Source: Acanthamoeba lenticulata (lineage: Eukaryota; Discosea; Longamoebia; Acanthamoebidae). Taken from it: 10,545 nucleotides of DNA. The notes under the pieces are model-generated. The model ran no database searches. It was not told the origin of the DNA and saw only the letters and a list, made by a program, of their open reading frames with translations. Shown here in pieces: positions 8,349 to 10,545 of the stretch. Position numbers and translations under genes: made by a program. Within the stretch, counting starts at the first letter, position 1; the number at the start of each line of letters is the position of its first letter. The stretch is from positions 1 through 10,545 of the forward strand of contig NAVB01003428.1 of NCBI GenBank assembly GCA_002179805.1. Direction: 5' to 3'.

Positions 8349-10523
8349 CGTTGTTCACAGACGTCTCATGTCCTGCACTTTTGAAAGAAATATGCTCACT
8401 CTGAAGCTTATGTGGTGTGTGTGTGTGTGATTCTTTGATTAATAGTGATCAACTCTACGGTGCGGTGCCCTCATCGCAAGAGCTGCCGTACAGTTCGTCG
8501 TTCTCCGTTGGTGATGTCATCGGCTGTGGGTGGTCACGACGTGAAGGCGGCGTGATCTACTTCACCAGGTACGCTTTTTCCTTCTTTTGCCTGGTGTGGA
8601 GAAGACGTTAGGTTACCGTAAGCTAGCAATTATAACAATAATCTTTTGATCTTCAATGAACAGAAACGGCGAGTATCTGGGTCCGGCGTTCATCGATGTG
8701 CCCGAGCATCGGCTGGTGCCAATGGTCCGCCTGCGTGCCAGCGGCACCGAAATCAGCGCCAACTTTGGCCAGGCGCCCTTTGCCTGCCCACCCACTCAAG
8801 ACCTTGCCGACAAAGACTCCGAAATGGTGCGGAAGCTCCGCGAGGACCAGGAAGCCGAGAAGAGACGCATTCGAGAGGCCGAAGACGCCAAGCTTGCCGC
8901 GCGCGAGGCTCAGGTAACGATCTTAAGCACACAAGCAACGTTTCTGCTTATTCTCTCCTATTGGTGAGAGCACGGTCTGACTCTCTCTCTCTCTCTCTTC
9001 TGATACTACCAGGCCGACCTGCTGATGAGCTTCGTTGGATTGCCGCGTGAATTCTGCATTCATGCGCTGCTCCGGAATAACGACAACGTCGAAGAGGCGG
9101 CCTCGTGGTCCTTTGACAACTTCAACAATTGGAGCGCCGAACAGGCTCATGCCCAGGCCCTCAGCATCCAGCAAGAGCGACGCAGCAGTCATGTCGACGA
9201 AAGGTGCTCTTCTAAATTTCTTATATTTTTTTTCTTCTTCTTGATGTGTGAGAGTGAGGTGTATGCAATCCCAACACATCGCTGATGTCTCATTTTTACA
9301 AATTATTGTGTGTTCTTCCTCTCAGCTCTGATAGTAGTGGCAGCAGTACGAGCACATCATCAAGTAGGTCGGTGGACTACCCGGGAGAAGCCTACGCCTT
9401 TGTTGATAATGAAACCGTGGAGCCGGCTGTCCGTGGCGATGTCATTGCCTCCTCAGCGCCCATGGAGGTGTCACGGCTCCGCTTGGGTACTAAGTGCATT
9501 GTCACTGATCGCGCGCTGGAAGCCACCGACCTCACGGGTTGGGTGGACGCCAAGCACCGGGTGCGTGTTCCATCCGTCTTTAAGTTAAACATCTAATCTG
9601 CCAGCGATAAACCCGAGCTGGTCATATTGATGCTTGCAACGCTGATGATGCTGATGATGGTGTGGTGGTGCATCTCTAATAACATAACATAATAGGCCAT
9701 CGGACGTACTGGAGAGATTGTCGAGATCGACAGGACACGACTAGTGGCCTTGCTGCAGTTTTTCGATCCCGAGCGAGCCGTCAGCGAAGAGTGGTGGTTC
9801 CCCTTGCAGTCGCTGCGCATCGCTGACGAACCCTCGGTGCGCCCTGGCATCAGCAGCGGGCACCAGGACGACCAATCCACGCCGAGGGCCGGCGATGCGA
9901 GCCTGGCGCTTAGCGAGGAATTGTTCGCGGCAGAGATGCGGCTGGGTCGCTTCTACGCGCGAGATGCTATCATCAGCCTCCTCAACAACTGGCCTGCTTC
10001 AAGCCCGCTGTCGCTCGAGTTACTCGGCGGACCTTCCAACTTCCTCAAGACTCTCCGCCTCATCGCAAAGGCGCACCTCGCTCAGCCCATTCCTAGCCTT
10101 CACGCGCATCTGGCCCCAAGTTTGCAGCAGCGTCAGGACGACACTTCAGCTGCGGAGGGCGGTATCATGCGACTCCTGTGGGCACAGCTTCACCGTCTTT
10201 GCCGGTACCGCAGATTTATGCTTAATTCTTTCTTTCTTCCGACTCTACTTTTAGTAGCCTTGGTGTGGTCTCGATCTAACACTGGTGTGTTTCGCCATTT
10301 ATCATTATCAACACAATATTATTATTATTATTATTTGTAGGGTCGAACAGTTGGATTTCCAGGGCCTTCTGCTCGCTGAATCTGCCCGCCTACTCCAAGA
10401 GTCGGCTGCCTTCTCTTGCCAATCAGGCCTCATCAATGAGTCTGAGCATCCCCTCCGCACGGAGGACTTCGCCAAGGCCTTTGTCATTCCGGACGCTCTA
10501 GGCTTGATCGTGACGTTTGACCG
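17..10523 (+). CDS. Giant multi-domain ZZ/SPRY/Di19/UBA protein, partial at both ends (17 exons)
   Basis: Proposed join: 17-224, 350-550, 751-903, 1018-1613, 1764-2697, 2791-2912, 2967-3319, 3438-5009, 5122-6892, 6987-7968, 8049-8310, 8446-8568, 8664-8913, 9013-9203, 9326-9560, 9696-10204, 10341-10523. Every junction is GT...AG and codon phase is kept across all of them, giving about 2,881 residues with no stop. Intron phases in order are 1,1,1,0,1,0,2,2,0,1,2,2,0,2,0,2, then 2 at the right edge. Domains seen in order are propeller-like beta sequence with an embedded ZZ finger, a long helical scaffold, a small barrel, SPRY with an embedded Di19 finger, UBA, and an MIB/HERC2-like barrel. Such modules are known in large ubiquitin ligases, so a role in ubiquitin signalling, most likely substrate or ubiquitin recognition, is inferred. 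HECT-class giants are candidates, but no catalytic domain is visible and I do not recognise a specific orthologue. Start and stop lie outside the window. Exon junctions were called by eye; those at 350, 751 and 2697 have in-frame alternatives. Confidence 0.85.
350..550 (+). other. Exon 2: ZZ zinc finger exon
   Basis: The exon joins exon 1 in phase 1 and leaves in phase 1 at CCAG|GTTGGC, so it is a symmetric 67-codon cassette whose removal keeps the frame. It carries the whole ZZ finger and little else. The acceptor CAG at 347-349 follows a pyrimidine-rich stretch (about 310-330). A second acceptor, ACAG at 364-367, is also in frame and would shorten the exon by 6 residues. A CTGAC possible branch site lies at 295-299. 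Confidence 0.75.
376..534 (+). other. ZZ-type zinc finger domain, KCMF1-like
   Basis: Fragment residues about 79-131. Cysteine codons start at 388 and 397 (CDGC), 433 and 448, 466 and 475 (DYDLCHTC). Histidines follow at 499, 505, 508 and 517 (HQHHRDH). The motif FRGQRYKC...DYDLC followed by a His-rich tail is typical of ZZ fingers, and the order and spacing closely resemble the N-terminal ZZ of KCMF1. The middle Cys pair has four residues between the cysteines rather than KCMF1's two. ZZ domains bind zinc and usually recognise peptide N-termini or histone-tail-like ligands, so a substrate-binding role is inferred. Confidence 0.93.
568..615 (+). repeat. CA / AAC / CA compound microsatellite in intron 2
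   Basis: CA units (568-583), AAC units (about 582-595) and further CA units (to about 615) lie just after the donor of intron 2 (551-750). Read as codons they give His-Thr and Asn runs, which explains spurious open frames on both strands here. Confidence 0.85.
751..903 (+). other. Exon 3: beta-strand segment after the ZZ finger
   Basis: It reads [17 protein letters not shown] and then [19 protein letters not shown]: strands with a 'seen value, then state' rhythm like a propeller blade, continuing the style of exon 1. The acceptor GCCTCAG at 744-750 is preferred because pyrimidines precede it. The acceptor GAGCAG ending at 708 is also in frame and would add 14 residues, but it has a purine-rich upstream region. 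The donor is AACG|GTATGT at 904. This exon is also symmetric, phase 1 at both ends. Confidence 0.75.
1018..1613 (+). other. Exon 4: end of propeller-like region, start of helical scaffold
   Basis: The exon starts after AACAACAG in phase 1 and ends at GTAAG|GTAACA in phase 0. The first residues, [15 protein letters not shown], are another propeller-style strand pair. The sequence then turns helical and low in obvious motifs: Gln/Ala/Met-rich helices (about 1180-1260), a basic linker, [20 protein letters not shown], an acidic Pro/Gly/Glu linker (about 1438-1525), then [19 protein letters not shown]. No recognised domain was found in the C-terminal two thirds. Confidence 0.8.
1691..1732 (+). repeat. 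TTC/TTG-rich compound repeat in intron 4
   Basis: TAC/TAT, TTC and TTG triplet runs fill the middle of the 150-nt intron 1614-1763 and form a long pyrimidine-rich region before the acceptor GGCCCAG. Confidence 0.8.
1764..2697 (+). other. Exon 5: helical scaffold with Ser tract
   Basis: The phase-0 entry after GGCCCAG (1757-1763) gives [31 protein letters not shown]. The next 300 residues alternate amphipathic leucine-rich helices (for example [37 protein letters not shown]) with Ser/Thr/Glu linkers. This is compatible with an armadillo/HEAT-like solenoid, but no repeat register could be fixed by eye. A ten-serine tract lies at 2637-2666. The exact 3' end is uncertain: donors at 2671, 2698 and 2752 all leave the same phase 1. 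The 2698 donor (GCAG|GTTCGT) is preferred because of the branch-site argument given at 2753. Confidence 0.75.
2637..2666 (+). repeat. Coding TCG/TCT repeat: ten serines
   Basis: Eight TCG codons flanked by TCT on each side encode Ser x10 at fragment residues about 678-687. The pure codon run suggests recent slippage expansion rather than selection on the residues. It sits just before an intron with alternative in-frame donors, in a linker with no recognised domain. Confidence 0.9.
2753..2759 (+). promoter_or_regulatory. TACTAAC branch-point sequence in intron 5
   Basis: A perfect TACTAAC lies 31 nt before the acceptor CGGCAG ending at 2790, with a T-rich tract between them. The T of the possible donor at 2752-2753 (CAG|GTACTAAC) is part of this element. 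Use of that donor would put the branch site almost on the 5' splice site and leave an intron of only 39 nt. This favours an upstream donor and a 93-nt intron (2698-2790). Confidence 0.6.
2791..2912 (+). other. Exon 6: short helical segment
   Basis: The split codon G|AG gives Glu, then [40 protein letters not shown]. The first half is a clear amphipathic helix. The exon ends at ACCAG|GTAACG in phase 0, and the following intron (2913-2966) is only 54 nt. This is one more helix of the scaffold; no named domain. Confidence 0.8.
2967..3319 (+). other. Exon 7: helical scaffold ending in a basic coiled-coil-like stretch
   Basis: It opens with [23 protein letters not shown] and continues through leucine-rich helices ([36 protein letters not shown]). 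It ends in a charged helix with a Lys run and Ala/Glu-rich continuation (about 3211-3300), consistent with a short coiled coil. The donor is TCCAG|GTTCGT in phase 2. The intron 3320-3437 is T-rich. Confidence 0.85.
3520..3558 (+). repeat. Coding GCA repeat (Ala x9) followed by Asp x4
   Basis: Nine uninterrupted GCA codons at 3520-3546 encode alanine, then four GAT/GAC codons. Fragment residues are about 884-896. The pure GCA run is a microsatellite within coding sequence and is likely to vary in length between strains. It lies in a linker between the basic exon 7 end and the helical part of exon 8. Confidence 0.9.
4396..4533 (+). other. Asp/Glu-rich acidic segment
   Basis: The sequence runs from VEEEEEARL through a DHEDED-type stretch to an eleven-Asp tract (codons 4489-4521, mixed GAC/GAT). 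It is bracketed by a Gln/Arg-rich helix upstream and a Glu/Arg-rich helix downstream. The mixed Asp codons differ from the pure TCG and GCA runs and suggest an older or selected tract. Acidic tracts of this kind often bind basic partners such as histones or act as flexible spacers; which applies here cannot be told. Confidence 0.85.
5031..5120 (+). repeat. Two CA tracts in intron 8
   Basis: A short imperfect CA tract lies near the donor (about 5031-5046). A longer one (5104-5120) runs straight into the acceptor AG at 5120-5121. The acceptor therefore has a CA repeat where a pyrimidine tract would normally be. Confidence 0.85.
5122..6892 (+). other. Exon 9: large helical region leading into first barrel
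   Basis: This is the longest exon (590 codons), entering in phase 2 after CACACAG and ending in phase 0 at GTCAAG|GTGCGC. It opens [18 protein letters not shown], then long helices ([93 protein letters not shown]) compatible with an alpha solenoid. An Ala/Thr-rich disordered insert lies near 5870-5935. Later come [15 protein letters not shown], a CRRC pair (6320-6331) in a short helix, and [16 protein letters not shown]. The end is [21 protein letters not shown], which begins the first barrel. Confidence 0.85.
5879..5911 (+). repeat. Coding GCT repeat (Ala x8) then Thr x3
   Basis: Eight GCT codons followed by three ACT/ACC codons encode an Ala then Thr tract at fragment residues about 1633-1643. 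They lie in a long Ala/Thr/Ser-rich loop between helices. It is another pure trinucleotide run inside an exon, of a different motif from the GCA, TCG and AGC runs elsewhere in the gene. Confidence 0.88.
6773..7070 (+). other. Small beta-barrel-like module 1, split by intron 9
   Basis: Fragment residues about 1931-1998. The pattern RVGGKVRL...[11 protein letters not shown]...STVKVLLR...[14 protein letters not shown] is a series of short strands with GTVV and V-x-V motifs. It resembles the SH3-like barrels of MIB/HERC2-type modules, where strands of this kind carry peptide-binding surfaces. Intron 9 (6893-6986, phase 0) cuts it between two strands. Family assignment is tentative; a SPRY-associated N-terminal extension is the alternative. 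Confidence 0.5.
6987..7968 (+). other. Exon 10: barrel end, helical linker, Ser/basic linker, SPRY N-half
   Basis: The phase-0 entry after TTGCAG gives [15 protein letters not shown] helical part follows ([49 protein letters not shown]). Then comes a flexible linker with a seven-Ser AGC run (7608-7628) and a strongly basic Arg/Lys patch (about 7629-7680), which could act as a nuclear localisation signal or nucleic-acid contact. The exon ends inside the SPRY fold ([11 protein letters not shown]...SSIGVGLCP) at CTCCAG|GTACGT, phase 1. A CTAAC possible branch site for the preceding intron is at 6953-6957. Confidence 0.87.
7608..7628 (+). repeat. Coding AGC repeat: seven serines before a basic patch
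   Basis: Seven AGC codons encode Ser x7, followed directly by [17 protein letters not shown]. The Ser run plus basic cluster form a disordered linker just upstream of SPRY. The basic cluster has the look of a monopartite or bipartite nuclear localisation signal, but no experimental inference is possible. Confidence 0.85.
7989..8008 (+). repeat. (GT)10 microsatellite in intron 10
   Basis: Ten GT units lie in the 80-nt intron 7969-8048, 21 nt after the donor. The motif is the reverse complement of the CA tracts in introns 2 and 8. Confidence 0.88.
8049..8310 (+). other. Exon 11: SPRY loop plus Di19-type zinc finger
   Basis: The exon enters in phase 1 after TGACCAG, completes a Gly codon and gives [26 protein letters not shown] (SPRY strand and loop). 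It then encodes a whole double zinc finger. The 3' end at CACACAG|GTATGT (phase 2) lies right after the last zinc-binding His, so the insert boundary and the exon boundary coincide on that side. Confidence 0.88.
8132..8310 (+). other. Di19/KCMF1-type C2H2-like zinc-binding domain inserted in SPRY
   Basis: Fragment residues about 2326-2385. The first finger is YRCPYC (Cys codons 8138, 8147) with CHHTQRRHH supplying His at 8186 and 8201. The second is VVCPICAS (Cys 8228, 8237) with HLENSH supplying His at 8291 and 8306. The intervening GDPN motif and the CPICA...GDPN...HL...H order match the Drought-induced-19 / KCMF1 second zinc-binding domain closely. In KCMF1 this domain follows the ZZ finger directly. 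Its role is protein or nucleic-acid contact; the partner here is unknown. Confidence 0.9.
8311..8445 (+). repeat. Intron 11 with (CTG)10 and (GT)7 microsatellites
   Basis: The donor GTATGTG is followed at once by ten CTG units (8318-8347). A GT run lies at 8415-8428, close to the acceptor TTAATAG (8439-8445). CUG repeats fold into hairpins in RNA, and here the run begins 7 nt from the 5' splice site. If the intron were retained, the frame would give a poly-Leu tail and then stop, truncating the SPRY domain. Confidence 0.88.
8446..8568 (+). other. Exon 12: SPRY core strands
   Basis: The split codon AG|T gives Ser, then [18 protein letters not shown], then [22 protein letters not shown]. The GDVIGCG motif is the most conserved part of SPRY. 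The exon ends at ACCAG|GTACGC in phase 2. Intron 12 (8569-8663, 95 nt) is T-rich before its acceptor AACAG. Confidence 0.9.
8664..8913 (+). other. Exon 13: SPRY C-terminus and charged helical linker
   Basis: It completes an Arg codon and gives [35 protein letters not shown], the last SPRY strands. From about 8800 it becomes a long charged helix (fragment residues about 2472-2509) rich in Lys, Arg, Glu and Ala with heptad-like spacing, probably a short coiled coil or single alpha helix. The exon ends at GCTCAG|GTAACG in phase 0, exactly before the UBA exon. Confidence 0.9.
8981..8998 (+). repeat. CT microsatellite in intron 13
   Basis: Nine CT units lie 14 nt before the acceptor ACCAG at 9008-9012 and act as the polypyrimidine tract of this 99-nt intron. 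The position suggests a functional splicing role for a repeat that can change length. Confidence 0.85.
9013..9203 (+). other. Exon 14: UBA-domain exon
   Basis: The phase-0 entry gives [40 protein letters not shown]. The domain begins almost at the first base of the exon. The remainder ([24 protein letters not shown]) is a polar helix leading to the Ser-rich linker of exon 15. The donor is CGAAAG|GTGCTC in phase 2. Confidence 0.9.
9016..9126 (+). other. UBA (ubiquitin-associated) domain
   Basis: Fragment residues about 2511-2547. The sequence shows the three-helix UBA pattern: a first helix LLMSFVG followed by the LP-loop (in place of the usual MGF or LGF), a second helix [12 protein letters not shown], then [13 protein letters not shown] as the third helix. 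The N-N-V-E-A-W-F spacing is typical. UBA domains bind ubiquitin, so the protein probably contacts ubiquitin or ubiquitylated partners. Confidence 0.87.
9326..9560 (+). other. Exon 15: Ser-rich linker and first strands of barrel 2
   Basis: The split codon AG|C gives Ser, then a Ser/Thr-rich run with mixed codons (unlike the pure runs elsewhere). Next is a segment [26 protein letters not shown], then [29 protein letters not shown], which opens the second barrel. The acceptor is CCTCTCAG (9318-9325); the donor is CACCGG|GTGCGT in phase 0. Confidence 0.85.
9471..9818 (+). other. MIB/HERC2/KEG-repeat-like beta barrel 2, split by intron 15
   Basis: Fragment residues about 2622-2692. The pattern is LRLGTKCIV...[37 protein letters not shown]...WWFPLQSL. 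The order Gly-x-x-V, Gly-Trp, Ile-Gly-x-x-Gly-x-V, a V-x-V-like strand, then WW-P-x-x-L at the end is characteristic of MIB/HERC2-type or KEG-type SH3-like barrels. Those modules bind substrate peptides in ubiquitin ligases. This call is better supported than barrel 1 but still a motif judgement. Confidence 0.65.
9696..10204 (+). other. Exon 16: end of barrel 2 and helical region
   Basis: The phase-0 entry after AATAATAG gives [16 protein letters not shown] and the WWFPLQSL end of barrel 2. A disordered Asp/Gly/Gln/Ser linker follows (about 9831-9900). Then come helices [65 protein letters not shown] and [16 protein letters not shown]. The [16 protein letters not shown] helix-plus-turn resembles helical linkers found in giant HECT-type ligases (weak). 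The donor is TGCCG|GTACCG in phase 2. Confidence 0.82.
10318..10335 (+). repeat. ATT microsatellite in intron 16
   Basis: About five ATT units precede the acceptor TTTGTAG (10334-10340) of the 136-nt intron 10205-10340. A CTAAC possible branch site lies at 10276-10280. Confidence 0.8.
10341..10523 (+). other. Exon 17: partial, start of a further beta domain
   Basis: The phase-2 entry completes an Arg codon and continues [20 protein letters not shown] (helix). After a polar loop it reads [21 protein letters not shown]. The pattern V-I-P-x-A-x-G-L-x-V-x-F-D looks like the first strand of the beta-sandwich domains that follow helical regions in several giant ligases, but only one strand is present. 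The exon ends at GACCG|GTACAC in phase 2; the intron continues past the window into a run of T (10533-10545). Confidence 0.78.
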
Positions 10524-10545
10524 GTACACACCTTTTTTTTTTTTT

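Larger units (their letters stand above)
7752..8775 (+). other. SPRY (B30.2-like) domain interrupted by a zinc-finger insert and three introns
   Basis: Fragment residues about 2226-2465. Strand motifs in order: [39 protein letters not shown], then the Di19 insert, then [50 protein letters not shown] and ISANFG. The GDVIGCG, IYFT-NG-LG-AF and ANFG motifs are diagnostic of SPRY. In ordinary SPRY domains the GYHG-DG loop runs almost directly into the YGP-F segment; here about 60 residues are inserted there. SPRY domains bind proteins, often degradation substrates. Introns 10, 11 and 12 all lie inside the domain. Confidence 0.9.

Noticed and set aside
568..8430. Dispersed CA/GT repeats as a possible CRISPR-like or regulatory array
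   Set aside because: They are simple dinucleotide repeats within introns, without unique spacers or repeat palindromes.
10533..10545. T run at the right edge as a terminator or poly(A)-related signal
   Set aside because: It follows an in-phase donor (CCG|GTACAC at 10524), so it is intronic; the gene continues past the window.

Overview
The window is a stretch of eukaryotic, spliced protein-coding DNA. Almost all of it is one very large gene on the + strand, entered and left in mid-gene: bases 1-16 are the tail of an intron and bases 10524-10545 are the start of another. Following codon phase across GT...AG junctions gives 17 consecutive exons. They join into one uninterrupted reading frame of about 8,645 nt (about 2,881 residues), with 16 complete introns, most of them 54-200 nt. 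Neither the start codon, the stop codon nor a promoter is inside the window. Exons are GC-rich. Introns are T-rich and loaded with microsatellites (CA, GT, CTG, TTC/TTG, CT, ATT). This style suits a GC-rich free-living amoeba such as Acanthamoeba; that assignment is an inference from style, not a match.

Layout, using residue numbers of the fragment (residue 1 at base 17). Exons 1, 3 and 4 carry beta-strand-rich, propeller-like sequence. A KCMF1-like ZZ zinc finger (about 79-131) is dropped into it by exon 2, which has phase-1 introns on both sides. Exons 4-9 (about 300-1930) encode a long, mostly helical scaffold with Ser, Ala and Asp tracts, an Asp/Glu-rich segment and short coiled-coil-like stretches. 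A first small beta-barrel-like module spans the exon 9/10 junction (about 1931-1998). Next comes a SPRY domain (about 2226-2465) interrupted by a KCMF1/Di19-type double zinc finger (about 2326-2385). A charged helix (about 2472-2509) leads into a UBA domain (about 2510-2547). A Ser-rich linker then leads to a second barrel of MIB/HERC2/KEG-repeat type (about 2622-2692), followed by a helical region and the start of another beta domain at the right edge.

ZZ, Di19, SPRY and UBA modules on a giant helical scaffold with MIB/HERC2-like barrels suggest a ubiquitin-pathway protein, probably a giant E3 ligase or its substrate-recognition platform. No HECT, RING or other catalytic domain lies in the window, so catalytic class cannot be stated. 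The most unusual point is that the two zinc-finger types that sit side by side in the small E3 KCMF1 are here about 2,200 residues apart, each apparently inserted into a different beta-fold.
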